Assembly: GCF_003432065.1 (NCBI RefSeq)
Contig: NZ_QWDE01000001.1
Coordinates: 1 to 64,000, forward strand
From: Mucilaginibacter terrenus
Lineage (GTDB): Bacteria > Bacteroidota > Bacteroidia > Sphingobacteriales > Sphingobacteriaceae
Direction of reading: 5' to 3'
Length of the DNA stretch: 64,000 nt
The notes under the pieces are model-generated. The model worked only from the letters and a program-made list of their open reading frames with translations. It made no database searches and was not told where the DNA came from. The translations under genes were made by a program, and so were the position numbers. Position 1 is the stretch's first letter; each line of letters begins with the position of its first letter. Below are positions 16,016 through 24,908 of the stretch, piece by piece.

Positions 16016-16714
16016 ATGCCTTATTTTCAGCATTATTCTTTTGATTTGTGGCTTACCCTTATCAAATCTAACCCTGCTTTTAAACCAGCCCGAGCAAGGT
16101 ATTTTCATCAGCATTACAATAGTTATAATAAATCTGAGGAGGAAATAGCCGGCATCTTCCGTCAGGTGGACCTGATGTGTAACGCTGTAAACGAGAAGAC
16201 CGGGAAAAACGTTGATGCCGACGAGATGTATCTTATGGTTATCAATTTTATTAACGACGGCAAGTTGGATCTGGATGATATCGACCTGTTAAAGGTCCTG
16301 GCCGATATGGACGATCTGCTGTTCAGCCATCCGCCCGTGATGTATTCAGATGTAACATTTGATACATTGTCGCATCTAAAACAAAATAGCGGGGCAACTT
16401 TTAGTTTGCTCAGCAACACAGGTTACATCACCGGTAAAACATTGAGAAAAGTATTGGCTTTGTACGGGTTAAATGATTTTTTTGACTTTCAGTTGTACTC
16501 GGATGAGGCGGGACTCTCGAAACCAAATCCGGAGTTTTTTACTGTGATGCTCAAGAATATTGACATATGCAATGCCGGAAAGTCGGTGCCGTTAACAGGT
16601 ATAATTCACATCGGGGATAACCCCAAGAACGACGTAAAGCCTGCTGATTTGCTTGGTATTAAAAGCCTGCTCATCAACTCAAATAACAAAACAATCCTAA
16701 ACCTGCTTAGCTGA
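16016..16714 (+). CDS. HAD-superfamily hydrolase of Ter cluster
   Basis: The 232-residue protein starts the Ter gene cluster. HAD motifs are visible: motif I FDLWLTLI with nucleophile Asp10, motif II LLSNTGY (about 137), motif III Lys in LSKPNPEFF (about 166), and motif IV IGDNPKNDVKPA (about 203). The second Asp of a typical phosphatase DxDx motif is replaced by Trp, as in dehalogenase-like members, so plain phosphatase activity is uncertain. HAD and phosphoribosyltransferase genes recur beside terD in many bacteria and have been proposed to make or process a nucleoside-like metabolite. It is separated from the next gene by one base. Confidence 0.8.
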   Translation: MPYFQHYSFDLWLTLIKSNPAFKPARARYFHQHYNSYNKSEEEIAGIFRQVDLMCNAVNEKTGKNVDADEMYLMVINFINDGKLDLDDIDLLKVLADMDDLLFSHPPVMYSDVTFDTLSHLKQNSGATFSLLSNTGYITGKTLRKVLALYGLNDFFDFQLYSDEAGLSKPNPEFFTVMLKNIDICNAGKSVPLTGIIHIGDNPKNDVKPADLLGIKSLLINSNNKTILNLLS

Positions 16715-16715
16715 T

Positions 16716-17561
16716 ATGACAACCACCTATTCGTTACACCACATTAGCAATACTGCGGCGTTTGGCTTTAGTGCTGACGACTATAGCCGGTTTAAATTCG
16801 GCGACGGCAGTGTTTCCAGAACATTCGGCACTCAGCTTGCCGACGGCTTTATAAAAGAACACTTACGCAACAGACATATCAATCAACAAATTGTAGTTAT
16901 TTCCAGTCCTTACTCTTTTATACCCACCGCTACCCTTGCTATGAAAACCTGGTTTGTGTATCGTGTAAACCAATGGCTGGCTGACAATAATTTACCCGTG
17001 GTGCAAGAGGCCAAGGTACACCGTACAATTACTTACAAAGAAGATTATGGCGAACTGGATGCCGAACAGCGGATGAAGCTTATTGGAAATGACCAGTTTC
17101 ACATCGACAAGCAATTCCTAACCGGGAAAACGCTCATATTTTTAGACGACATCAAAATCACAGGTAGCCACGAGCGGATGATCATGAAGATGGTAGGAGA
17201 GTACGGTTTAGATAACGAGATCTACATGCTTTACTTTGCCGAACTGGTTAACAAAACTATCCATCCTAATGTAGAGAATTTTCTTAACTACCACTTTGTA
17301 AAAAACATTTTTAGCTTGGAGGATATTGTACAAAGCGCAGCGTTTTGTATTAATACTAGGCTGGTGAAATACATACTAAATTACGACCATGACGAGTTCT
17401 GCATATTTATTGAGGGGCAGCCGGGAAGTTTTATAGAGGTATTGTATAACATGGCTTTAGGAAACGGATATCATACCATTCCGGCTTATCAGCGAAACCT
17501 CAACTTTATTAAACAACTTCTATTTTTAGACAATTACAAACTTATACAATATGGCAATTAA
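16716..17561 (+). CDS. Phosphoribosyltransferase-like protein of Ter cluster
   Basis: This 281-residue protein has the PRPP-binding motif of type I phosphoribosyltransferases: TLIFLDDIKITGSHE (about 139-153). Ahead of it lies a segment (IVVISSPYSFIPTATLAM) fitting the conserved first strand and loop. The C-terminal half, about 100 residues, is of no family I know. Such proteins accompany TerD and HAD genes in described Ter stress systems. Its last 11 bases overlap the first terD gene, so translation is coupled. Confidence 0.75.
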   Translation: MTTTYSLHHISNTAAFGFSADDYSRFKFGDGSVSRTFGTQLADGFIKEHLRNRHINQQIVVISSPYSFIPTATLAMKTWFVYRVNQWLADNNLPVVQEAKVHRTITYKEDYGELDAEQRMKLIGNDQFHIDKQFLTGKTLIFLDDIKITGSHERMIMKMVGEYGLDNEIYMLYFAELVNKTIHPNVENFLNYHFVKNIFSLEDIVQSAAFCINTRLVKYILNYDHDEFCIFIEGQPGSFIEVLYNMALGNGYHTIPAYQRNLNFIKQLLFLDNYKLIQYGN

Positions 17562-18105
17562 TCTTCAAAAAGGGCAGCGCGAAGCAATCGACGCACCTAA
17601 ATTTACTATAGGCTTAGGTTGGGACACCAACTCATCATCAACAGGTGCGGCATTTGACCTTGACGCGTCTGTTTTTGTAATGGGCGACAATCGCAAACTG
17701 GTAGCTGATGAATTTTTTGTGTTTTACAACAATACAGTATCTCCTGATGGTGCTGTTGAACATACGGGCGATAACCTTACTGGTGCCGGTGACGGAGACG
17801 ACGAGCAGATAAAGATCGACCTGTCTAAGATCGACTCGCGCGTAACTGAGCTTACCGTAGTGGTTACTATTCATGAAGCCGAGAACCGCCGCCAGAACTT
17901 TGGGCAGGTTCGTAATTCTTTCATCCGCATATTTGATAGCGGTACAGGTGCCGATCTGCTTAAATACGAGTTGGAAGAAGATTTTTCAATTGAGACCGCT
18001 GTGGAATTTGGTCGTATCTACAAACGTGATGGTAAATGGAAATTTGAAGCAGTAGGTGCGGGTATGAAGGGTGGTTTACAGGATTACTTAAACAAATACA
18101 ACTAA
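17551..18105 (+). CDS. terD: TerD-family protein 1
   Basis: A 184-residue TerD-domain protein. It has the family features MAINLQKGQ, LGWDTN, FDLDASVFV (calcium-binding Asp residues), HTGDNLTGAGDGDDEQI and the C-terminal WKFEAVGAG. TerD proteins bind calcium and act at the membrane in tellurite, phage and stress resistance. The start overlaps the end of the phosphoribosyltransferase gene. The first 30 bases are almost identical to those of the next terD gene although the proteins diverge afterwards. Confidence 0.93.
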   Translation: MAINLQKGQREAIDAPKFTIGLGWDTNSSSTGAAFDLDASVFVMGDNRKLVADEFFVFYNNTVSPDGAVEHTGDNLTGAGDGDDEQIKIDLSKIDSRVTELTVVVTIHEAENRRQNFGQVRNSFIRIFDSGTGADLLKYELEEDFSIETAVEFGRIYKRDGKWKFEAVGAGMKGGLQDYLNKYN

Positions 18106-18116
18106 AACTATACACA

Positions 18117-18731
18117 ATGGCAATTAATCTTCAAAAAGGACAACGCATTAGCCTGGAAAAGGAAAATGGCAGTAAGCTCCAAAATATTTGCGTAGGCATT
18201 AACTGGGGCGCTATCGAAAAGAAAGGCCTTTTCGGATTTGGCGGAAGTAAAGAAGCGGTGGACCTTGACGCGAGCTGCGCGTTATACGATCAGGACAAAA
18301 AACTGGTGGAAGTTGTATATTTCGGTAATCTCAAGTCCAAGGATCAATCAGTACGCCATAGCGGTGATGACCTTACCGGCGATATGGGCGGTGACGACGG
18401 ATTGGATAATGAAGTGATTACCGTTGATCTTGCAAGACTCAACCCATCAATAAACTATGTAGCCTTTATGTTAAACAGCTTTCGCGGGCAGGATTTTGGC
18501 GCTATCCCGTTTGCTTCTATACGCATCTACGAAGGGACACCTAAACGCGTGAACGAAGTATTTGCAAAGTACGACATTGCACATGGTGCAGGCTTTGCGG
18601 GACACGTAAGCATGGTTATGGGCGTATTCTATAAAAAGAACGGCGAGTGGAAGTTTAACGCGATTGGAGAGCCTACCAAGGACCGAAGACTCGAGGAGAC
18701 CGTGCGTACGGTTACACAAAACTATCTTTAA
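18117..18731 (+). CDS. terD: TerD-family protein 2
   Basis: A 204-residue second TerD protein, 11 bases after the first. It keeps VDLDASCALYD, RHSGDDLTGDMGGDDGLDNE and the C-terminal EWKFNAIGEP. Compared with TerD 1 it has an insert after the N-terminal strand (KKGLFGFGGSKEA) and a longer basic tail. The pair probably forms a complex with TerC and TelA at the membrane. It belongs to the same operon. Confidence 0.93.
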   Translation: MAINLQKGQRISLEKENGSKLQNICVGINWGAIEKKGLFGFGGSKEAVDLDASCALYDQDKKLVEVVYFGNLKSKDQSVRHSGDDLTGDMGGDDGLDNEVITVDLARLNPSINYVAFMLNSFRGQDFGAIPFASIRIYEGTPKRVNEVFAKYDIAHGAGFAGHVSMVMGVFYKKNGEWKFNAIGEPTKDRRLEETVRTVTQNYL

Positions 18732-18752
18732 TAGTTACAAAACAACAAAGCA

Positions 18753-19898
18753 ATGGAAACCAACCCAAGCAATAACGAATTGAGCCTTAACTCTCCGGAT
18801 ATTACGGCCAATGTACCTGAGGTAAGCAATACAGCTCCCGTTAAATTAGATAAGCAGGGCAATGTTGACCTTACAAATATAAAGCCTGAAGAGGAGCAGA
18901 AATTTAAGGAGATAGCTAAGGCTATCGACCCTAAGGATGTAAACTCGGTACTTAATTTTGGTACCGAGGTGCAGGCATCAATGGAGCGGTATAGCAATAC
19001 CTTCCTCACATCAGTACGTACTTACAATTCAGGCGAGGTTGGTGTACTGATAACTGATCTGCTCAACGAGCTGAACTATATTGATGTAGACGAGCTGAAC
19101 CAAAATGGGTTCACCCGTTTTATATCAAGTATCCCGTTCCTGAAAAAGATAGTGATGGATACCAAAAAGTTGTTTGCCAAGTACGATACGGTGGTAAACA
19201 ACATTGATAAAATCACTACCAAGATAAAAGCCGGGCGAGTAAACTCTCTTAAGGATAATGCTTCGTTGCAAACCATGTTCGATAGCAACGTTACTTACAT
19301 CCACCAGATGGAGGAGCTTATCATTTCGGGTCAGCTTAAATACAATGAGCTTAACGAACAGCTGGCTGTAATGGATGGCAAGCCGGACGACTACCAGGAT
19401 TATGAAATTGCCGACCTGCGCGACTTTGTAAACCGTTTGGATAAACGCCTTGCAGACCTGAAAGTGGTAAGATTTATCATGCTGCAATCGCTGGCACAGA
19501 TACGTGTAGTACAGAACAACAACACAACTATCGCTGAAAAAGCGCAGTCTATTGTTACTACTACAATACCGGTTTGGAAAAACCAACTTACCATTGCAGT
19601 AGCGTTGCACAGGCAAAAGGAAAATGTGGAAATGCAGAAGAAAATATCTGAAACCACTAACACCATCCTGCAAAAAAATGCGGAATTGCTTAAACAAAAC
19701 AGCATTGATGTAGCACGCGAAAACGAAAAAACCGTAGTTTCGATAGAAACTTTAAAACGTACCACGCAGTCGCTAATAGAAACACTTACAGAAGTGAAGC
19801 GTATACATGACGAGGGTACGCAAAACCGACGCACTCTTAACACCGAGCTACAAACGTTAGAAACGGAGTTAAAGAAAAATGTGACGAATACGCGTTAA
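18753..19898 (+). CDS. telA: TelA-family toxic anion resistance protein
   Basis: The 381-residue protein is largely alpha-helical and charged, with long coiled-coil stretches, and matches the TelA/KlaA (toxic anion resistance) family. Useful landmarks are GVLITDLLNELNYIDVDEL, the IPFLKKIV segment and the end TLETELKKNV. The N-terminal 50 residues are Asn/Pro/Ser-rich and disordered. TelA proteins accompany terD/terC operons and contribute to tellurite and cell-envelope stress tolerance by an unknown mechanism. It begins 21 bases after terD 2. Confidence 0.85.
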   Translation: METNPSNNELSLNSPDITANVPEVSNTAPVKLDKQGNVDLTNIKPEEEQKFKEIAKAIDPKDVNSVLNFGTEVQASMERYSNTFLTSVRTYNSGEVGVLITDLLNELNYIDVDELNQNGFTRFISSIPFLKKIVMDTKKLFAKYDTVVNNIDKITTKIKAGRVNSLKDNASLQTMFDSNVTYIHQMEELIISGQLKYNELNEQLAVMDGKPDDYQDYEIADLRDFVNRLDKRLADLKVVRFIMLQSLAQIRVVQNNNTTIAEKAQSIVTTTIPVWKNQLTIAVALHRQKENVEMQKKISETTNTILQKNAELLKQNSIDVARENEKTVVSIETLKRTTQSLIETLTEVKRIHDEGTQNRRTLNTELQTLETELKKNVTNTR

Positions 19899-19902
19899 GT
19901 GA

Positions 19903-20868
19903 ATGATGGATGAGAGCAGAGTAAATATTTTAAATGAATCGACCCGGGTAATAAGCAAGCTGCAATTGCTTACCGTATTCTTTAATAACGATATCATTTA
20001 TAAAATTTACCTGCGCACCCAAGTTATACATCAGCTATTTGCAACCAACCCTGAATTGGATATTAACAAGCTGGAACTGTTTCACGTACAGTTTACAGCT
20101 TCGCTTATTGAGCTATTAAAAAGGGTAAAGAAGCACAACGAGGTGAATGCCGATCTGCTAATGGATGAGGTTCAGCTTAATAATGAGCTGATCAACCAGA
20201 TGGGCGATACGGCATTCACCGAAAGCAGCTTTAAGAACGACAAGCAACGGCAGGCACTTAAAATTAGCCAGTCGTTACGCAGCTTGTACGAAGCGCTATC
20301 CAATAATCTGGATAACTATCCATTTGCCAAAAACATAAACTTGTTTAGTTCCCGCTACGCCGCGGATTACTTCGCCGAGATACCTCCTGGAATCTTGGCG
20401 GAACTTCTACAATACAACCCTGCAGAGCTGTACGCTAATAAATACGCCACTATACAGCGAAAGCTGATGGGCCGCCTATGCAAGTATGACTTTAAAATTG
20501 AGTTTTTTGCAGGTTTACGCACAGCCGACATCACGCTGGAAGTTTACAAGTTCGCGGCGATAGACCAACATTTTTTGTATTCTCCGGCAAATAACATTTT
20601 CTTGTTTTGCGATTTAGGTAAAATAGGCAATATTGCGGTGGAAAGCACCCTTTCTAAAAAGGAGCGTATAATGCAGGAACTGCTGGATAAAAACGTTCGA
20701 CTGCAAAGCAGTGCAGGCGTTATAAAAAGCCATTTACCTACAGAAATACTACAACTATTGGAAGAAGATTACAAGAAAATAAGCGACGTTGACTTTCTGC
20801 AGCACATGAATAATTTTGATGTGCAAGCCAACATCCTTAAGGCAATGTTGAACACAGATATTATTTAA
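19903..20868 (+). CDS. Unrecognised helical protein within Ter cluster
   Basis: A 321-residue soluble protein, starting 4 bases after the telA stop, so in the same operon. It is strongly helical and Leu/Asn-rich, without signal peptide, membrane segment or recognisable catalytic motif. A beta-rich stretch near residues 195-255 (FKIEFFAGLRTADITLEVYKF, then FLFCDLGKIGNI) may be a small separate domain. I do not recognise the family. Its fixed place between telA and terC makes it a probable Ter partner. Two start codons (ATGATG) are possible, one residue apart. Confidence 0.7.
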   Translation: MMDESRVNILNESTRVISKLQLLTVFFNNDIIYKIYLRTQVIHQLFATNPELDINKLELFHVQFTASLIELLKRVKKHNEVNADLLMDEVQLNNELINQMGDTAFTESSFKNDKQRQALKISQSLRSLYEALSNNLDNYPFAKNINLFSSRYAADYFAEIPPGILAELLQYNPAELYANKYATIQRKLMGRLCKYDFKIEFFAGLRTADITLEVYKFAAIDQHFLYSPANNIFLFCDLGKIGNIAVESTLSKKERIMQELLDKNVRLQSSAGVIKSHLPTEILQLLEEDYKKISDVDFLQHMNNFDVQANILKAMLNTDII

Positions 20869-20990
20869 ACCACTTCCGGAGTAACGCTGATTGTAACATA
20901 CGGCCATATTATTAATCAAAGAAATACAACTGCCGACAACTGTATCAGGGATTTTCTGTTATAATTGCAGGTACAACAAGTGCAACTGTT

Positions 20991-21806
20991 ATGGATATTT
21001 TACATACCCTATTGGGAGAGGACATCAAAGCCGGGTTACTGGTTATATTAAACCTGATCGTTATAGAAAGCCTGCTGTCTGTAGACAACGCGGCAGTTCT
21101 GGCAACAATGGTGATCGATCTCCCTAAGGAACAACGAAGCAGGGCGCTTAAGTATGGTATTGTAGGCGCATATGTACTAAGGGGCGTATGCCTCTTTTTA
21201 GCAGCATGGCTGGTAAAGATATGGTGGCTTAAACCGTTGGGCGGTTTATACCTTATCTATCTGGCTTTCGATTATTTCAAAGGAAAGGCAGATAAGGCAG
21301 CAGGCGAAGAGGAGGAAATAGATAAGAGCAAGAATTGGCTTTATAAAGCTACAGTAGGCACCTTTGGTACCTTTTGGGCGACCGTTGCACTGGTGGAGTT
21401 GATGGACCTGGCCTTCTCCATAGACAACGTATTTGCAGCCGTGGCCTTTACAGACCATGTGTTTCTTATTTACACCGGCGTTTTCATCGGTATATTAGCA
21501 ATGCGCTTTGTTGCACAAGCCTTTGTTAAACTAATGGAAAAGTTTACCTTTTTGGAAACGGTGGCCTTTATTGTAATAGGTGTGCTCGGTATTAAACTTA
21601 CCGCATCTCTTTACACGCACTTCTCGCCGGAAAGCCCTGTTGCTAAGTTTATGGAAGGAGAGACTGCGGACATTATTGTTTCGGTATTTACTGTGGCGAT
21701 ATTCCTGATACCGGTGATCACATCTGTAATATTCAACTTTCCTAAGAAGCACACTATTGAGCCAGAAGTTGCCGAAGCTGCCGAAGATGTTTTGGATAAA
21801 AGCTAA
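20991..21806 (+). CDS. terC: TerC-family integral membrane protein
   Basis: This 271-residue protein has seven to eight membrane helices. It carries the two family motifs with conserved acidic residues: VIESLLSVDNAAVLA in helix 1-2 (about 25-39) and LVELMDLAFSIDNVFA (about 133-148). TerC/Alx/YkoY proteins export manganese or load it onto exported enzymes, and in Ter systems they are the membrane anchor for TerD. A hydrophilic, acidic loop (AAGEEEEIDKSK) lies mid-protein. The 122-base gap upstream could hold its own promoter; pgpA follows 9 bases after the stop. Confidence 0.9.
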   Translation: MDILHTLLGEDIKAGLLVILNLIVIESLLSVDNAAVLATMVIDLPKEQRSRALKYGIVGAYVLRGVCLFLAAWLVKIWWLKPLGGLYLIYLAFDYFKGKADKAAGEEEEIDKSKNWLYKATVGTFGTFWATVALVELMDLAFSIDNVFAAVAFTDHVFLIYTGVFIGILAMRFVAQAFVKLMEKFTFLETVAFIVIGVLGIKLTASLYTHFSPESPVAKFMEGETADIIVSVFTVAIFLIPVITSVIFNFPKKHTIEPEVAEAAEDVLDKS

Positions 21807-21815
21807 TATTGTAGC

Positions 21816-22256
21816 GTGAACAAGATAATTGCATCTATATTCGGCATAGGATACATTAAAGGTGGGGGCACCCTTGCCGCTATTGTTACCTGCCCGCTTA
21901 TCTGGGCTATATGGCAGCTTAACATTTCCTGGACACTACTTATCGCTACTATAGTGATTACTCTATTAGGTATTTATGTCGGCGATAAGGTAGAACCGGA
22001 ATGGGGTAAAGATAGTTATAGGGTTGTGATCGACGAGGTAGCCGGTATGATGGTCACTATGCTTTTTATACCTGCAAACTTGTACTTGCTACTAGGAGGA
22101 TTGGTGTTGTTTCGGTTTTTCGACATCTTAAAACCTCTATATATACGACGCATGGAAGCCCTGCCCGGCGGAACCGGAGTGATGATGGACGACGTACTAG
22201 CCGGCGTTTATGGTAACATAGTCCTCCAGATAGTAGTTGTGCTTTTCAAATTCTAG
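21816..22256 (+). CDS. pgpA: Phosphatidylglycerophosphatase A
   Basis: The 146-residue membrane enzyme removes phosphate from phosphatidylglycerophosphate to give phosphatidylglycerol. Family landmarks are GIGYIKGGGTLA at the N-terminus, VVIDEVAGMMVTM (about 70-82), FRFFDILKPLYI and MMDDVLAGVYGN near the end. The start is GTG at 21816, 9 bases after terC; no nearby ATG fits the family N-terminus. Its placement in the Ter operon may be incidental or may link envelope stress to lipid synthesis. Confidence 0.9.
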   Translation: MNKIIASIFGIGYIKGGGTLAAIVTCPLIWAIWQLNISWTLLIATIVITLLGIYVGDKVEPEWGKDSYRVVIDEVAGMMVTMLFIPANLYLLLGGLVLFRFFDILKPLYIRRMEALPGGTGVMMDDVLAGVYGNIVLQIVVVLFKF

Positions 22257-22294
22257 TTCTATTTTCTTTGTCTGCGGTGATATAACAAGAGATC

Positions 22295-22555
22295 TTAAAG
22301 AATAACCAGTTGAATGCACTGCCGAACGGTAAGATCTTTTGAAACAGCTCCCGGCATTATGTCTTTACCGGTCTGGTACTCTTCCGCAATAAGCCTCAGT
22401 TTAACTTCAAGCGTCCTGCATAGTTCATCATTGTTGTCGTAACCAATTGCATAAAGCGGAGTATTGGTCATCAAATTATAGGCTCTTGCAGCAGATTGCC
22501 CGCTGACAGAAAGTACGTCGTACTTTACCTGATTGCTGATGTAAACGATGTCCAT
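22295..22555 (-). CDS. Small conserved protein, unknown function
   Basis: An 86-residue soluble protein when begun at the Met at 22555. The frame stays open 11 codons further up, but that extension is basic and unlike the rest. It contains SGQSAARAYNLMTNTPLYAIGYD and a Cys in DELCRTLEVKL. I recognise no family. It is on the minus strand just downstream of the response regulator but 200 bases away, so may be transcribed independently. Confidence 0.5.
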   Translation of the reverse strand: MDIVYISNQVKYDVLSVSGQSAARAYNLMTNTPLYAIGYDNNDELCRTLEVKLRLIAEEYQTGKDIMPGAVSKDLTVRQCIQLVIL

Positions 22556-22756
22556 TTGAGCCTTACATTTAAGCTTACGCAAATACAATATCTACGGAGT
22601 TTAACCATTTGTACGTTCAGCTTTAAAAAATGGTTATAACGTTTGACAGATAAATCTATTTCCTCAATGTATCAACGCCCAGTATTTACCCACGATGTTG
22701 AGCAATTGATATGTAATTGTGTCGCGTTTTTCTTGGTTTAAGAACAAGTACACCTA

Positions 22757-23422
22757 TTATAACGGCACGTCGAGCAAGTTGTATTTTATTGCAAATAGCA
22801 CCAGGCCAGCGGTGTTTCGGCAGTTTGTTTTCGCTAACAGATTATTACGATGACCTTCAACAGTACGTATGCTTAAAAAAAGTTTTTCAGCTATCTCTGC
22901 GTTGCTGTATTCATTGCAAATAAGTAATAAGATCTCTTTTTCGCGTCTAGTGAGCTCAACAGGTAAGTTACTTATTAGGGTTGGGGTGTTTCTGTAATGC
23001 ACACTTTTGCTTATGGCTTTTAGTGCTTCGTTGTTAAAGTAATAACCCTTTTGATATACCTGCGTAACAGCGGTTATTAGTTCATCTTTATCACAGTTTT
23101 TTGCAAGGTAAGACGCAGCCCCCGCATTTATCATTTGAGATATCAATGCCTCGCTAACATGTACAGAAAGGATAATCACTTTTATCTCAGGGTGAAGTTC
23201 GTGAAGTGCTTTGTTCAGCTGTATGCCATTCATGCCCGGCATGTCCATGTCAATAATCGCTACATCTACCTGGATGATTTTTGACGTGAGTGTATCTAAA
23301 AAGTCCTGACCGCCGGCACTGTCATTTACCAGGTTAAACTCATCTACTGAGTTTATTAGCAATGCCAGGCTTTGCCTGAAAAGGTTCTGATCATCAACTA
23401 TGGCAACATTCATCTTGTTCAT
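22757..23422 (-). CDS. NarL/FixJ-type response regulator
   Basis: A 221-residue regulator with a receiver domain (VDD acidic pair at 9-11, phospho-acceptor Asp58 in IIDMDMPGMNG, Lys near 110 in LAKNCD) and a C-terminal LuxR-type helix-turn-helix (LTRREKEILLLICNEYSNAEIAEKL, RTVEGHRNNLLAKT). Its ATG overlaps the stop of the kinase gene by 4 bases, so the pair is co-translated. It would activate genes once phosphorylated by the adjacent kinase. Targets are not evident. Confidence 0.92.
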   Translation of the reverse strand: MNKMNVAIVDDQNLFRQSLALLINSVDEFNLVNDSAGGQDFLDTLTSKIIQVDVAIIDMDMPGMNGIQLNKALHELHPEIKVIILSVHVSEALISQMINAGAASYLAKNCDKDELITAVTQVYQKGYYFNNEALKAISKSVHYRNTPTLISNLPVELTRREKEILLLICNEYSNAEIAEKLFLSIRTVEGHRNNLLAKTNCRNTAGLVLFAIKYNLLDVPL

Positions 23423-24228
23423 GTGTCATTCAGTGTTATAGGGCACTTTACCAGCACGTTAAATCCCTGTCCGGGTTCAGTACTTATTAAGTATGCTGCA
23501 TTAATATTTAGTAAGCGGCTTTCTATATTTTGCAGTCCCATTCCCTTTTTTAAGGTTGATTGTGCCTGCGCTATACCTTTACCATTATCATTATAATTGA
23601 TGCTCAGGCCATTTTCATCGTTCCTAAATTCTATTTCGGCCCTGCTGGCGCCCGAATGTTTAATGGTGTTGTTCAGCAGCTCTTCTAAAACGCGGTACAG
23701 CGCCGTGGCTATTGGTAGTTCAAGATTGTTAAGCAGTTCTCCCGAATTATCAGTTACAATAACTTCTAATTTTCCTGATTGATTAATAACGTCGATATGC
23801 TCTTCAATAGCTGCAGCAAGCCCATAGTACCCTAAAGTTGCCGGGGATAAATTGTGCGATATGTTGCGCACATCGGTTACTATCTTGTCTATAGTAGCTT
23901 TACTTGATCTTATAAATTCAAGGTAATAATTGTCCGTTTTATCGGTCGGCTTAAACATTTCAATAAGTAATCGAAGTCCGGAGAGTGTGGTGCCTACATC
24001 ATCATGAAGGTCTTGGCCTATGCGTTTACGTTCTGTTTCCTGCGACTCAATAATGGCGCGAAGCAGCTCTTTTTGATGCACCAGTTCGGCGTGCTGAAAA
24101 CGCTGGCGCTGCTTTAACAAACGGTTCTGATTGCGTACAGAGAAGAGAATGAAAGCAGTAACCAGTAAAAAGGTTCCGCACATCCCAAGTACTATCAGTA
24201 TGTAAGCGTTATCTGTCGTGATCTGCAT
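23419..24228 (-). CDS. NarL-type sensor histidine kinase
   Basis: The 269-residue kinase has one N-terminal membrane helix (about 9-30), a short coiled coil, a HisKA_3 dimerisation domain with phospho-acceptor His75 in GQDLHDDVGTTLSG, and an HATPase domain with N-box LEELLNNTIKHSG and G1 box DNGKGI. It has almost no extracytoplasmic part, so sensing must rely on the membrane helix, a cytoplasmic signal or a partner. Its start overlaps the upstream multi-helix membrane protein by 34 bases, and that protein is the likely partner. Confidence 0.9.
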   Translation of the reverse strand: MQITTDNAYILIVLGMCGTFLLVTAFILFSVRNQNRLLKQRQRFQHAELVHQKELLRAIIESQETERKRIGQDLHDDVGTTLSGLRLLIEMFKPTDKTDNYYLEFIRSSKATIDKIVTDVRNISHNLSPATLGYYGLAAAIEEHIDVINQSGKLEVIVTDNSGELLNNLELPIATALYRVLEELLNNTIKHSGASRAEIEFRNDENGLSINYNDNGKGIAQAQSTLKKGMGLQNIESRLLNINAAYLISTEPGQGFNVLVKCPITLNDT

Positions 24229-24848
24229 TTATAAAAACCAATGGCAAATAGAATATATTCAATTAGTAAAATAAGGTTATGGACATCCCAAATAATAGAT
24301 ACAATAGTACTCGGTACAAGCAGGTAGTTAAAAAAGATGAACATGAATAAGGAGCATGAGTAGTAGAGCAATAAGCCCGCTGTAATCCAGTTGAGCCCCT
24401 CGCTGCTCCATTCGATAGTTTCCTCGTGCACATCCTGTTTAAAAAAATACACAAGGCTGTACCCAATAAGAATGATAGCACCTACAGACCTTGTATACGA
24501 ATTCATGATCATGGTGCTTTGCCAAAAAAGGGTGTTAGCAATGCAGAACAATACAAAAAGCGTAGCCAGACCATAAATAATATTACGTTTTTTTGGACCA
24601 TAAATCTCTGCAAAGTAAACTGACAGAAATACGAACTCAAAAACGGTATATAAATGGATAAAGCCGGTAGTACGCAGGTGAAAACCCTGCGAGCATATTA
24701 TTGACGTGCCATTAATTACAAAGCTAAAAAGGGCAAACCAAAAAATGATGCGATATGGGCGCAACAGATGTTTGTAGGTTATAATGCCGGGTATTATCGT
24801 TGCAAAAACATAAAAGGGAGCCGTGTAAAATTCAATTGTTTGTAGCAT
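24195..24848 (-). CDS. Multi-helix membrane protein linked to histidine kinase
   Basis: A 217-residue protein with about six to seven hydrophobic helices and short loops; no cofactor or catalytic motif is evident. The family is unknown to me, although proteins of this shape are often found beside HisKA_3 kinases in Bacteroidota. Its 3' end overlaps the kinase start by 34 bases. The arrangement suggests it is the sensory membrane component that the short kinase lacks. Confidence 0.65.
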   Translation of the reverse strand: MLQTIEFYTAPFYVFATIIPGIITYKHLLRPYRIIFWFALFSFVINGTSIICSQGFHLRTTGFIHLYTVFEFVFLSVYFAEIYGPKKRNIIYGLATLFVLFCIANTLFWQSTMIMNSYTRSVGAIILIGYSLVYFFKQDVHEETIEWSSEGLNWITAGLLLYYSCSLFMFIFFNYLLVPSTIVSIIWDVHNLILLIEYILFAIGFYKCRSRQITLTY

Positions 24849-24908
24849 GAAAATTTATGAGCCTTAAAGATATTAAAGCTCATAAATTTAAACCGGTTAA
24901 TTTTCAAA

